Assembly: GCA_963691655.1 (NCBI GenBank)
Contig: OY829326.1
Location: forward strand, 25,036,878 to 25,100,877
Source of the DNA: Toxonevra muliebris
Taxonomy: Eukaryota > Arthropoda > Insecta > Diptera > Pallopteridae
DNA length: 64,000 nt
Reading direction: 5' to 3'
Positions 23,541-35,032 of the stretch are shown here, in pieces. Within the stretch, counting starts at the first letter, position 1. Every line of letters begins with the position of its first letter. Under the pieces are notes generated by a model. That model saw only the letters and a program-made list of their open reading frames with translations, made no database searches and was not told where the DNA came from. Made by a program: the position numbers and the translations under genes.

Positions 23541-25289
23541 AAAGTTAAAAATCATCAAACTTTTAATTTTTAAATATTTTTGTTTCGCATATGACTTAAT
23601 TATGTGACCGCAAATTACACCATAAACATACGATAATTTTTGCAAAATTTTACATATTTGACATTATAACTGTTTATTTCTTTTATAATTTTAAATATTG
23701 AACTGTTATTTATTTATTTTACCGTTGTTTTTGTTTCTTTTCAATAGAAACTTAATTTTTTCTTAAAATTCTTCTGCTCATAAGAGTTTGCCTTAATTGT
23801 ATGTCCGCAAGTCTACCTTAACTAACAAAAATACATGAAAAACAAATACGTATGTAAATTAAGTATATAAATTACAATGACAATACGTCGCAAAAAGTAA
23901 TTTGCAATGTTCATTTGTTTTGCTGCATACAATGCAAAAAAAAATGGTTAATAATAATACTACATGTAATAATAAAAATAATTACATGCATGGCAAAAAA
24001 GAGAAAAAAAAAAGAAAAAGCACCGAACCGAGCAATTATGCTTTAGTGGAATTTCATGTTTTATTAAATTTTTTTTTGGGCATATAAAATGTGTATGTAT
24101 GAACCTACGTATTCTCATAGGCAAAACAAGACAAGTTAATACCACCAACGACAACGTGGACAATGATATGAAAATATTTTTAATTGAATTATATAAACGT
24201 AAGCAAAACAAACATAAACATTATTCTGGAAATTTGCGAATATATACACATATGTTGTCTGTCTCTGGCTGAGTATGGGTATGAATGTGTATTTAATTTT
24301 GTGTAATTGTAAACATACATTTGCAAGGATATATACTTTATAATGAACACGTATTATGGGAATATAAACTTCTCCATGCTAAACAATCTGCAGCTATTGT
24401 TTGAATTATGACGTAGGAATCTGTATACTTATAAGAATAGATTTCTGCTATTTATATTTACACGCATCCAAATTAATATCAAACAATTTATTTGATGAAA
24501 ATTAAGTGGGCCTCAGTAAGTAAATTATATTTAGAAAAACAAGTAGAACAGACTTTGCCTTCATAAGAAGGAAGACTTACATTTATCGGTTCTTTGCATA
24601 GATATATCAAAAGTCCTGAATAATCAAACCAACTGTTTTAATGACTTCTTTAGAAATATATATAGATATATAGGGGAAGGCATGCAGGTTGAGACAGTCC
24701 AATATTTTTGTTTTTTTCCACTAACGATACGAATATTTCTGCTGTCACGTTAGCATAACATTAGAAGTAAACTTTTCATTACAGAGAGACCTACTTTTTG
24801 CCATTCCTCATGTTTCGAACAGAGTATCCAAAAAATTTTTGTGAAAAAAGTGAATTTGAGAATTTTGCAAACGTAAAAAAAGTGAAGTTATTGAAGCCGT
24901 GAAAAATGGTTAATATGATTTTTCCAACGATGAATACAATGCTTTGGTGTGTGTTCGTTCCTTTGAAGAAAGAGTATAGATTGTAAAGAGGCCGCTATTC
25001 GCTCTTGTTGAAATTGGAACAAAGAAACGTAGAAATCAGTAGAAAAATATTCCAAAGTAGTTATATGAAATATGCAAAACCGCAACCAAACATTTACATA
25101 TTTGTATATAAAGAATATATAAACACTGTAAATGTTGAATGTTATTTGCCAAAAGAAATGTAAAATATTTGTTTTATCGAACACGTCAAACTCATCCATT
25201 CATACATTTTTGTCCGCTGAATGTGTCGACAACCGCCGCTGTCAAACCATCGGTATTGCACCTCGTTGCTGGTTTCTACGATTTTTTGT
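23541..25289. other. No gene recognised
   Basis: AT-rich. A segment near 24915-24960 (ccaacgatgaatacaatgctt) resembles 26404-26425, probably another fragment of the dispersed repeat described next. Confidence 0.45.
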
Positions 25290-26675
25290 TTCGATTCCTG
25301 CAAAAACGAAAAGAAAAAGTTCGTTATTGTTTGTTTTTGTTCTCTGCTTATATCTTCTCTCTCTCATTTGTGTATGTATCAGCGATGCCAACTTGCGGGG
25401 AGTTCCCCAATTTGTGGGGAATTTTACTGGGTGCGGGGAATGAGCTGTTTTTTGCGGGAAATTTGAAGCCGTTCAGCTTTTAGTCATAAAAGTCTGTAGA
25501 ATATTTTTTGCCAAATTTTATGTAATGTAAAACGTTTAACTTGCGCAATATTTTATATTTTGGGTCTTAAAATCTTCGTCTTTTCTTAAGTGGGCCCTGC
25601 GATTTATTGGTTTGGAGAAATCGATTTTTAGAAAAGAGTGCTATTTGAAAGTATTATATTTCGAAAGTATTTTGTGAAAATTTCAGAGACGCGGTGCTTC
25701 GTCTTCCATTTCGACCGTTCTGAAAGCTATGCCTTAGTCCAGCACCTCCTGATTAATAGCTCTTAATCCTTGCTGGCTAATCTGTTAACTTACAAATAAA
25801 GAAGATGAAATATATTTTATATGTTAAAAACTGATAATCAAAACTTTGAACCCGTTTTTTACAAAACAAGGTTTTTGCCATTTTTTATTTGAGTCAAAAG
25901 AGAGCCCATGTCTTCTTCGTTGCAAACTTTGATATTCAAAAGTGGGCTGACGCTTGTTTATCTATCAAAATGAACGTCTAGTAACTCGAAACACGTCATC
26001 TTGTTCAAATTTTGTGTGGCAACTACTACCCAATAGGATTAAACTTTATGCAAGCTTGAGCCGGATCGATTTTGAGAGTGGGTTTCCTTGAAGTGAAATC
26101 TCCCATGTGCCAAAAGAATTCCGGAGTCAGAAGGTACATTTCTATTAATCTACCAGTCCCGTAAAAATTGGTTAAGTTTTGGACCGAGAAAGTTCAGGGT
26201 CACCTTAATATAACACTCATTGAGGTCAATTTTAGATAATTTTTCGTTTTCGTAAAATGTTGTATGTATGGAAAGTGCGTGTCGCGCTGTTATAATATGA
26301 AATTATATCGATGCGGGGAATTCGATCGAAAATCAGGGAATTTCTCATCCTGGTATGTATACACATATCCATATATTCTACTCCCGCTAAAGCAATGAAT
26401 TTTACAACGATGAATGCAATGCTTTGATCAATGAAAAAAATTGAAAAACTTCCGATGCTAATATTTTAAATATTATTATATTTATATATATTTTAGATAC
26501 TTCATATTGCATTGTCTTCCAGTTCTGAACTATATTTAAAATTTCAAGTCTCTAGCTCATCGGGAAGTTAGTTTAAAATCGATTGCAAAATTTGTACCGA
26601 ACAGACTGACAGACAGATAGACAGACAGAGAGACAGACACCATTGAAAGCGAGTTGATATAAACGTAGTAAAAAG
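25290..26675 (-). repeat. Dispersed repeat copy interrupted by a hAT insert
   Basis: The two flanks, 25290-25379 and 26353-26675, together form one copy of a repeat that occurs uninterrupted and inverted at 47560-47990. Shared blocks include agttcgttatt, ctctctctcattt, atattctactcccg, agctcatcgggaagttagtt and ccattgaaagcgagttgata. A short (GACA)n tract is present here at 26605-26640 but absent from the other copy. The repeat has no recognisable coding content. Confidence 0.75.
25380..26352. mobile_element. 973-bp non-autonomous hAT element
   Basis: It begins CAGCGATG and ends CATCCTG, giving CAG-type hAT termini (cagcgatgcc against caggatgaga), and is flanked by a perfect 8-bp duplication gtatgtat (25372-25379 and 26353-26360). 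The matching region at 47830-47880 lacks the insert, so the boundaries rest on two lines of evidence. The interior has no transposase motif, so mobilisation would have required an enzyme supplied in trans. Overlapping frames at 25132-25483 cross the boundary and are spurious. Confidence 0.85.
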
Positions 26676-27699
26676 CATATTAAATAAATTAATTGTTTTC
26701 CTTTAACGTTATATATAAATTCTTGGAAACTAACGAACAAGAATTGTTTTAAATTTAATTAGTAAATTAAAAAGTTTTATGATACAAAAATCCAAGCAAT
26801 ATTTAGAAAAAAATATGAAGCTTTAATCAAATAAGAATTAAGAGAAAATGTAACTTTTAAATACATTTGCAATGTTTTCAAATTAAAGAAAACTAAATAT
26901 ATATATCTAACTATAAAGCTGCTTCCTTTCATTTCTTTATCCAAGAACATTTACTTAGATTAAAAGGAAAAAGAAAAAAAATCATTTATTTTTAGTTAAA
27001 CATTTATAAATCACAAAGCACACACAAGTTGAAATTTAAAAACAGGAAGAGATAAAAAATACCTAAATGTTTTGTTTCTAATTCCTTAATTAGAATCATG
27101 CATGTGTAGGATGCATTGGAATGTAATTCAATTTGTATATTTTGAATCCATATAAAAATACATGCATATCATTATTTAATTAAAATTAGAAAATATATAA
27201 AAAACATATGCTATGTAGAGCAAATATAAATAATAAATTTAGATTATATGAAACTTCCATGTGAATTACTTCAAACTGAAAACCATTTGAAAATTTGAAT
27301 TCATACGTGGCCTATTAGCTATAGCATCCACGGTGCCCGGGCTCAATCCTTGACACACTTCGCCGTTGAGATTCGATATAAAAAATTGTATGTTTCTTCT
27401 TCTTGTGGTAAGCAATAAATTTTTTGCATATCATTAATTTTTTCTTTTTCTTGTCTCCATTCTTACCGATCTTCCTGAAAGTTTTGATGAGATATCGTAA
27501 TATTATTGTTTATAAATATTTAGTTTAGTTTATTTCAGTCTATGGAATTACAGATCCTTACAGACTAATAGATAAAAACTTAAAATAAAAAGAGAAGTAT
27601 GCATATATGCAAATCAACAAAGGAAATATAACAATAAACTAATGAATGCATATAAATAAATAAAAGAATTCTTGATTTAATTAACAATTCAATAAATAA
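26676..27699. other. No gene recognised
   Basis: AT-rich, apart from a SINE fragment at 27308-27392. Confidence 0.5.
27308..27392 (+). mobile_element. Internally deleted tRNA-SINE fragment
   Basis: A B-box-like ggtgcccgggctcaatcc is followed directly by cgccgttgagattcgatata, which corresponds to gccgttcggattcggcata in the better SINE at 36472-36760. The part between them in that copy is missing here. Confidence 0.55.
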
Positions 27700-27973
27700 A
27701 ATTAATTCAGAATTGAATATAGGATTGATTTGAAAGTTTTTCTAGCTAAAGTTATATCCAAAGATATATTTTTAAGACTAATTCTATTGAATTCAAGAAG
27801 AGCTCTTGTGATCGGCTCTTTGAAATCCAACATTAAATAAGTCAGCACGATTCAATGAACATTAAAACCAATGTGTTCTAGCAAAACAGAACAATTTATA
27901 TTACCACTGATAATATTGGTTGTAAAGGTCAAGGATTGCAGAGTTCTCTTGCGCTCAAGAGAATTTAAATCTA

Positions 27974-29169
27974 AAGCGCGGTTCACGCCAAATTGGCACG
28001 CTTTGTTGTGGTCACCACGTCGCCTCTAGTCATAAGAACAACAAATTTTTTACTGGGATTTGTTTACAATACCGTTACCGTTAGTTGATAAAATTTTCAT
28101 ATTAATTGATCGCAAGTTGGTGATTGTGAGCACAATGGAAGCTGCAAATAGAAAATTGATTGTGAACAAATTTATTGAAAATCCGAAAGGGTCTGGTTCA
28201 AAGATTGCGAAAGCGTTAAATATATGTAGAGTTATAAAACGATATAAGGAAACTCTAAGTGTTGAAAGAGCTAAAAAAGTTGTGAACAAAACGGGAACCA
28301 CCAACCTAAAATTAAAGGCAAAGATCTTGCGGTCCATCAAAAGCAATCCCGGACTATCGGATAGCGATCGTGCCAAAAAATTCAATACCAGTAAAAGTAC
28401 TGCTAGACGAATACGCATAAAATCTGGGCTAAAGTGCTATCGTGCTATAAAATATCCAAATAGAACAGAAAAACAGAATTTGCTGGCCAAAAAACGTGCT
28501 CGTCTTCTTTATAATAATGTTTTGACCAAATTCAATGGATGCATTATTGTGGATGACGAATCATACGTAAAATTTGATCTTAAACAGCTTCCAGGTCAAA
28601 AACTTTATATGGCAACGAATCGTGGTAATGTACCCTCAAAATTCAAGTACATAAAAATGGATAAATTTGCAAAGAAAGCAATGGTGTGGCAGACTATTTG
28701 CAGCTGTGGTATTAAATCCAGGGCATTTGTGACATCCTCTTCTATGACATCTGATATTTACATTAAAGAGTGCCTCTCGAAACGACTATTGCCATTTGTT
28801 CGTCACCACCATTCGCCAGTGAAGTTTTGGCCTGATTTAGCCAGTTGCCACTACTTTAAGAAAGCCATGGATTGGTATCAGTCAAATAAAGTAGATGTAG
28901 TGCCCAAATATATATATGAATCCACCCAATTGCCCCCAGCTTCGACCGATCGAAAAATACTGGGCTATTACAAAATATAAGTTGAAGAAAAATGTAGGTA
29001 TTGTCAAAAATGTGAATTCAATGTTACAAAGAAATTTAAATCTTTTAATATTATAGTATTAAAACACAATATTAAACTTATCATTTAATGCATTATTTGT
29101 TATTCTGAGTATTCTGGTTAAAAAGAGGCAGCAACTTTCCTGCGTGCCAATTTTGCGTGAACCGCGCTT
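27974..29169 (+). mobile_element. Complete DD37E-type Tc1/mariner element
   Basis: This 1,196-bp element has 27-bp inverted ends, 27974-28000 (aagcgcggttcacgcc then aaattggcacg) against 29143-29169, identical at 26 of 27 positions, and TA on both sides (27972-27973 and 29170-29171). It carries one transposase frame. The flanking DNA on both sides reads as one LINE, so the insertion point is independently supported. It is the best-preserved cut-and-paste transposon in the window, though its gene is frameshifted. Confidence 0.9.
28135..28980 (+). pseudogene. DD37E-type transposase, frameshifted
   Basis: This is a cut-and-paste transposase of the IS630-Tc1-mariner superfamily. I place the start at ATG 28135, the first Met before SGSKIAKALN, because the open frame upstream has no Met. 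The N-terminal helix-turn-helix reads KIAKALNICRVIKRYKE and lacks about five residues of the recognition region present in the 8-kb copy (CRQTVSNVIKQF). The catalytic core has IIVDDESYV (first Asp), MVWQTICSCGIKSRAF, and FWPDLASCHY (second Asp). The third acidic residue lies in NCPQLRPIEKYW, but only after a shift of frame at the TA run near 28905-28918. With that shift the second Asp and the Glu are separated by 37 residues, hence DD37E as in ITmD37E. In the original frame translation ends at 28978-28980; in the shifted frame it runs to 29056. The enzyme is probably inactive. Confidence 0.85.
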
Positions 29170-30404
29170 TATAAGTAAGCAAGGAAGGTAAAAGGTGAAA
29201 AAAATTAAGTGAACGTAAAGCAAACTTAATAAATTTTGTTTGCATCCTTTCTATTATATTAATGTGAGTAGCATAAAATGGATTCCATATAAAAGAGGCA
29301 GATTCCATCCTGGAACGAACAAAAGTAGTATAGAGAAACCTTAGCGTTTACGGATCAGTAAACATTTTACTATTAGGTGTCACAAAAGCCAGCAGAGAAC
29401 AAGCTTTAGGAATAATGTAGTTTAAATGATCTAAAAACGTGAACCGTGAGTCGAAAAAACACCCAAATCAAGAGCTTTATTATGTGATATCAACTTCGAA
29501 TTATCAAGTTGATATGATAAATTAAGGAAACACCGAAATTTAGAAAATGTTACATAAAAACATTTTTTTGAATTGAGATATAGAAGATTTTTGTCACACC
29601 ATAGAACTACATTGTTAGGATCAGACTGAACGCTACAAATGTCCAAAGCATTATTAAATCTTAAGAAGATTTTTAAATCATCAGCATACAAAATAAATTT
29701 TGTGTTGATAAAACAAAGAGAAATATCATCGATAAATAAATTAAAAAGTAAAGGAATGCTACCAGAGGTTGCTTTGAAAAAATATGATTTAACATTATCC
29801 AGCAGTACACAAGAATATTGCATGTTAAGGTAGGATTTAATCCAGTTAAGAAAAGTAGAATGAAAGCCAATTCTAGCAAGTTTTGCAATTAATATGTTGT
29901 GACAAACCATGTCAATGGCTTTGGAGAAATCAGTGTATATTGCACACCCAAATCAAATGACTTAATACAGTAATCAGAAAAGACTGGTAAATTGGTTACT
30001 GTAGAGCAACCTTCAAAAAAAACCATGCTGGCAAGTACTAATTACGTTCTTTACTGCAAAATATAACTTGTCGTTAAATACGCACTCAAAAAGTTTAGAA
30101 ATTGTTGAGAGCTTTGAGATTGGTCTATAATTAAGGACATCATTCTTATTGCCACTCTTATGAATTGGGGTAATAAAAGAAACTTAAAACTTATCAATAA
30201 ACACACGCGTGGATTTGTTGAAGATTAACTTGATTGGAGATGACAGAGGCATGCAGTTTTTAATTAAGAATGACGACAAGCCATCATTGTCCAATTTAGT
30301 AGATAATTTAAGTTTTATTATGCCATTGACGACATCTTCATCAGTAAGAGTAAGTGAGCCAAAATCAACAGAATTATCAACGACATCTACATTGTACAGA
30401 ACTA

Positions 30405-30590
30405 GCAGATCAGACGATTGTTTCGGAACCCGCTACGGTTCCTCATCAGTTATCTTTGTGATAGTTCTCTCATTTCATTAATCTATATAAGTAAAAATAT
30501 TGTAAAGTAAATGAAAATTACGAAGATAGTTATTTTCACTGAATAGTATCATTAAAAGGAACTACCGCTACCGTTCTATATACTTTTTGC
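30405..30590. repeat. Dispersed repeat, copy A (about 185 bp)
   Basis: It matches 62248-62436 in direct orientation from gtttcggaacccgc through cctcatcagt and gtgatagttct to accgttctatatactt. It is non-coding and directly abuts the 5' end of the LINE relic. No inverted ends were identified. Confidence 0.7.
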
Positions 30591-31576
30591 CATTCTTCTT
30601 TGACACTTTTTATTAACTTTTGTTAGTCCCCTCGTATATAAATATGAGTATGTTCCTTTATATGTATATAAAAGCATTCGTGCATATCTGTGTTGTATCC
30701 AAGCACACATTTGTATACCAATTCATATGTATGTATGTGTGTAAAACTCTTAAACTCTTTAAGACTTGAGTGAAATTGAAGCTCGAAAATCCATCACTCA
30801 AAATTTGTGAAAGAAAGAAGAACGTATGAAAAAAAAAGTAAACAAAAATCAACATAAAGCATCAACAACAAAATAGCAAAAATGAAAAAAGGAAAACAAA
30901 TATGCACATACACAGACATAACAATGCATAATGTATTTTATAAATAAACTCATATGAATACTTCATAAGGAAACACAAAAAAAAAAAAGAAAAACACAAA
31001 CCCAATCATATACCAAATTCAATTAAGAACGTGTATAAGCTCAGCATAATCAACCACAATGTAAAAATTTTAATAATATAATGAAGTGGTTTAGATTTTT
31101 TGTTTTTCTATTATAAATGTTACACAGCAAAAAAGAAAAGTGATTACAAATGAAATTCAAGATTGATGGCAATATTTAATTTTGGTTTCCATCATTCCAG
31201 CTGCAAAACAAATGCAAACGTATGATATGTTATTAATATTAGTTAACCGTAATATAAAACCAAAATTAATTTCCTCACGCACACATACTCGTTTATGTGT
31301 TCTTCCTGGAAGTGAATTTTTGATTGACTTGAAAGAACTTAAAAACAACATTCAATCGAATTCTTCTCACGCATTTAATGAATGTGTAGGAAATTTATTT
31401 TGCTGCATAGTAATGAACAGTGGAGTAAAAATTCTCAAGAAAGTAGTTAAAAAAACGTACAGCAGATTTATCACTTATCCTTTGCTCCTCTTCCCCACTC
31501 AAGCCTATGTGGCTATTGGAGTGGCTACTGTGACGAATGCTAATAACCAGCTGGTTACATTTTTGAGTTATTAGCC
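30591..31576. other. No gene recognised
   Basis: The 130-codon frame at 31182-31574 begins at a non-ATG codon and has no recognisable domain. A frame of similar size on the opposite strand overlaps it. The rest is AT-rich. Confidence 0.45.
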
Positions 31577-31965
31577 TTTGGTCAAACTATTAGCCTGAAT
31601 TTTGGGTAAAAATTTGGCCCCCTTTTAATCTGAGTTTTAGTATGAATTCAGTCGAAGTTCATAATCTAAATCTTAACCTGTACTTTAGTATAAGTTTTGG
31701 TCTTAATTTTTGTCTGATTTCCGATCCGGGATTTAGTTTAAGTTTTGTTTTGATTCTTGATGATTTTTGCCTGAGTTTGATGCTAATTTTAATATGAGTT
31801 TGATTTTAGTTTTGAATATCTTTTAGTGTGAAATTTGGACTGATTTTTTCTTAAATTTTGGCCTAAGTTTTAGTATAAATTTGGTCTGGTTTTGGATCTA
31901 AACTTGGCTTTAATTTTGATCTCAAGTTTGGTATACTTACTTGTCTGATATTTATTCTACAATTT
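31577..31965. repeat. Degenerate minisatellite, about 12-bp unit
   Basis: Roughly 390 bp of variations on agttttggtcta / gagttttagtat, for example ttttggtcttaatttttgtc and tttggcctaagttttag. Units are so diverged that no two adjacent ones are identical over long stretches. Confidence 0.65.
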
Positions 31966-32689
31966 AGCAAAATAGGTCCTTTCCAAGCCCAAATCCTAGA
32001 TTCTTTCGCCTAATTCAAGCCCTGGTTTCATTTTTTCAGATTTAAATACATCTTATGATAAATCAAATTATATTTCTATATACCACTCAAGGATGTAAAT
32101 TAAACCTTAATATAACCAAATCTTTCTCATTGCCACTGTGTACCATGGGAAAAACTGGCTAAGAAGGAAAACTTATGTTGTTGTTATATATACACACATA
32201 TGCGTATGTGAACTAATGTATATGTATGTGAATGTGAATTTTTTTGACATCAGCGAAGAACATATGCGTGTAAATGTAAATACATGTTTGGCATTCAAGA
32301 TGAATTCCTGGAGGGAACAAAAAATAATGCTCCCTTAAATTGAATTTCAGTTTAATATTGAAATCAAAGTAATTCCTAAGAATTCATAGATTTCATAATT
32401 TATTCAACTTCTTTTTAAATAATATTATATTTTGAGTCGCTAGTATCAAAAAAGTTTACACAAAATTCATACTAAAAATGCATCTGTAGTTTTTGAACAA
32501 TACTCTTTCAAATTAATTTGCGGTTTTTTAAATGAATGTTATGTTTAACTTAAAACGTTCACAGAATTCACATACTTGAAGGACTGACATTGTTGATAAA
32601 TTTTTTTTTCGCAGTTATTTAACAAACGATATCCGGTTAATTGATAATACCAAAAAGTTGGGTACACTACCCAATGATAGAAGAGATGA
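31966..32689. other. No gene recognised
   Basis: AT-rich; the frame at 32138-32338 has no domain. Confidence 0.5.
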
Positions 32690-33060
32690 ATTTGAAATCA
32701 AACTATTAATTTGGTTTCAAAACCGAGCATTCCCCTATTGCACAAGGGTATCACAATGTCGACATAACTGATAATGCTCAAGATAAAAAAGAAGTTTGCT
32801 CTGTAGTGTTCCTGAATGTATCTCAGGTGCTTGACATAAAGGCTGCGTAGCCAACTGCCAAAGCAATATTGGGATTTCCTAAAATCATACTTAATAAAAC
32901 AAATCCTATATTTTTAATGCAATGAAAAAAATGAAAGTTGGAGTGCCATAAGGATGTGTCCTAGAACTTATGCTGTACCCCTTATACGCACACGACGTTC
33001 CCACTACTGCAAATTGCGATATTGCAACTTCTGCCTTTCTGTTTTGCTTTCCATTGGCAC
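32690..33060 (+). pseudogene. Jockey-like reverse transcriptase relic
   Basis: One plus-strand frame reads GFKTEHSPIAQGYHNV, then KKEVCSVVFLNVSQVLDIK. This matches the jockey RT stretch where FLDVSQAFD carries the first catalytic Asp; here the Asp is replaced by Asn (FLNVSQVLD). After a gap another frame gives VGVP, a stop, GCVLELMLYPLYAHDVPTTA and then IATSAF. This is block B (GVPQGSVLGP in intact relatives) followed by the PTT-x-IATFADD region, where the catalytic ADD is lost. The sequence between blocks A and B is largely deleted. Both N- and C-terminal parts of the ORF are missing. Jockey clade is inferred from motif wording; it is inactive. Confidence 0.7.
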
Positions 33061-34077
33061 TGATTGGCATAAAACAAATTCATGTTGATCTCACAAAACA
33101 AGAAAGTTGAGCACCAAAACCTCTGCATCTCTTCCCTTCAAACTAGACTAAACTAGTAATATTATTCAAATATCCCACTGCGCTTTTTGGAAATAAAATA
33201 AATGTAAATAAATACTAATTAAATATTTTTATTTAATATTTTAATCATTTTAACTAATCAGCTTGAAGTTAAAAGGTTATATTATTTGATCTTAATGATA
33301 TTCTATATTGTAAGGAAAGAGTTTAGGATGCGTAGCACGGGCCCGGATAAGACGACAATAGCGTTTATATCCGTCCTCGTAAATTTTAAGTTTTCAAAAA
33401 AATCAGCCACAAGAGTCTGTAAAAATCTACTTGTGTCTTGACTTCGCAAAAACAAAAAGACGCACAGTAAATTTTTATATTTGGATCAAATAATCTTTAT
33501 TGATCGAAATCTCAATGCCTAATGCTCTTCATTGTGCAAGCTTAACTACCTTTATACATAAATTCATGACTGCATTAATTGAGAGAGAGTTTAGTAACAG
33601 TAAATAGAATGAAACTTAAAATATAAAGAAAACATTAAATTTAGTAAAGCGATGAGAATTTAGAATTACAGTAGTGGCTAATATTATATGATAATCAAAA
33701 TATTCAAGTAATTCAATAATTCACTAAATTTTAAAATAAAGTAATGATCAATATTCAAATAGATTCAGTTTTTTGTATAAAAAGAATATAAATATATATG
33801 TATCCCCTACAATATTTAAATTTTTATTACCAAAACTTCTTATACTAAACTGGCTAAATACAAAAAAGCGTCAGTATCAACAACAACTATAAACACGCTT
33901 ACTGCTATCCCGTTCTAAAAAACTCTAAAAAATATTTGAAAATAAATTTATTTGTTTCTCTATAAAAAATTCTTAGTGTGGATTTGCACACTTTCGAAGC
34001 TTTCATCAAATTTTTCACAATATATTATGGTTTTATTTAAGTTTTTGCTGTAATTTTCTTTAAACGGACATTGTAAA
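33061..34077. other. No gene recognised
   Basis: AT-rich apart from a GC-richer patch at 33325-33385 (tgcgtagcacgggcccggat) that I cannot assign. Confidence 0.5.
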
Positions 34078-35032
34078 ATACTTTACCATCGATAGGAAAC
34101 CTGGTTCGGGAAGAAAACAAGGACCACATGATATTGGGCAAGCCAAGAAAATAGAAAGCATATTGAAAAGATCTCTAAACACATCTGGTAGAAAAGCTGC
34201 CCGGTTAGGCCAGTGCACTGACTATTTGGTGCGAAAAGTTAAAGCCAATGCTGGTTTGAAAACATACAAAGTCCAAAAAGTTCCAGACAGAAATGCTGCA
34301 AAAAATTTACACGCCAAAAGTAGGGCTCGGAAATTAAAATCGAATTTCATACAAAAATATTCATTTTGTATAATGGACGACGAAACGTATGTACTGGCAG
34401 ATTTTACGCAGCTTCCGGATCAAAATTTGTATGTTGCTGATGCTAGAGGAAATGTCGAAGAACAATTTAGAATCCAAAAGCAGACAAAATTTCCTAAAAA
34501 ATTCCTGGTATGGCAAGCTATATGCAGTTGCGGCAAAAGAAGCAAGTCATTTGTTACAGTGGGTTCTAAAAATACCGAAATGTATACATCAAAGAATATT
34601 TGAAAAAAGACTTCTTCCTTTCATGAGAGAGCACAATGTGTCCACATATTTTTGGTATCAAGTCACTACGGCAAGAAAGCTCTGGAGTGGTACCAAAGTA
34701 ATAACATAGTTTTTGTACCAAGAGATGCCAATCCTCCAAATTGTCCGGAGCTAAGACCAGTGGAGAGATATTGGGCTCTTGTGAAAAGAAACTTAAAGAG
34801 CACAATAGAGGTGTCCCAAAATATCGAAGATTTTAAAAGGAGATGGGCAAACTGTTCCAAAAAGGTGTCTGAAACAACTAGCAAATCTCTAATGGAAGGC
34901 TTACCAAAAAAGGTCCACGAGTTCATAAATAGTGGTTAGAACTATAAAAGTTATATTTTTCTGTAATTTAAGACCAACCGTTTAAAAATTATTGAATTTT
35001 TTATATGTTAAGATTTTTTCAATCTCACCCCT
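34078..35032 (+). pseudogene. DD37E-type transposase relic, second family copy
   Basis: A close relative of the 7260-8408 relic in opposite orientation. Homology starts at about 34088 (ccatcgataggaaacc); the helix-turn-helix upstream is missing, so it is 5'-truncated. The frame from 34163 gives GRKAARLGQ, then MDDETYVLADFTQLPDQ with the first catalytic Asp and FLVWQAICSCGKRSK. At about 34651 a 10-base deletion removes the FWPDLAS catalytic Asp and shifts the frame; the 8-kb copy has the same deletion. The next frame (to 34939) holds NCPELRPVERYWALVK, with the Glu, and a C-terminus ending VHEFINSG. About 65 bp later a terminal repeat (gttaagattttttcaatc, then tcacccct) ends at 35032 followed by TA. 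The copy is dead. Confidence 0.8.

Larger units (their letters stand above)
27700..30402 (-). pseudogene. Non-LTR retrotransposon RT relic split by a DD37E element
   Basis: This is a LINE reverse transcriptase read on the minus strand from 30402 to 29172 and, beyond the inserted transposon, from 27971 to about 27700. The first part gives FITPIHKSGNKNDVLNYRPI (fingers) and a block A remnant near 29930 in which the catalytic Asp region reads TDFSKAIDM. Block B is damaged and has lost the usual PQG (ATSGSIPLLFNLFIDDI). Block C is FILYADDLKIF, with the two catalytic Asp retained. Next come WCDKNLLYLNSKKC and a thumb segment, FIWNPFYATHINIIERMQTK. The second part continues NSLERKRTLQ, then LFNVGFQRADH-like text, and ends at a plausible C-terminus near 27700. 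Frameshifts and stops make it inactive. It resembles jockey/CR1-type ORF2 without RNase H; the clade is not fixed. The 5' end abuts another repeat at 30405. Confidence 0.75.

Noticed and set aside
25132..25483. Three overlapping 81-114-codon frames
   Set aside because: They cross the hAT insertion boundary and a dispersed repeat, which is non-coding in its other copy.
28050..28418. 122-codon minus-strand frame
   Set aside because: Antisense to the DD37E transposase.
31182..31574. 130-codon frame as a possible host exon
   Set aside because: Non-ATG start, no motif, no splice partners seen, and an overlapping frame on the other strand; a chance frame is more likely.
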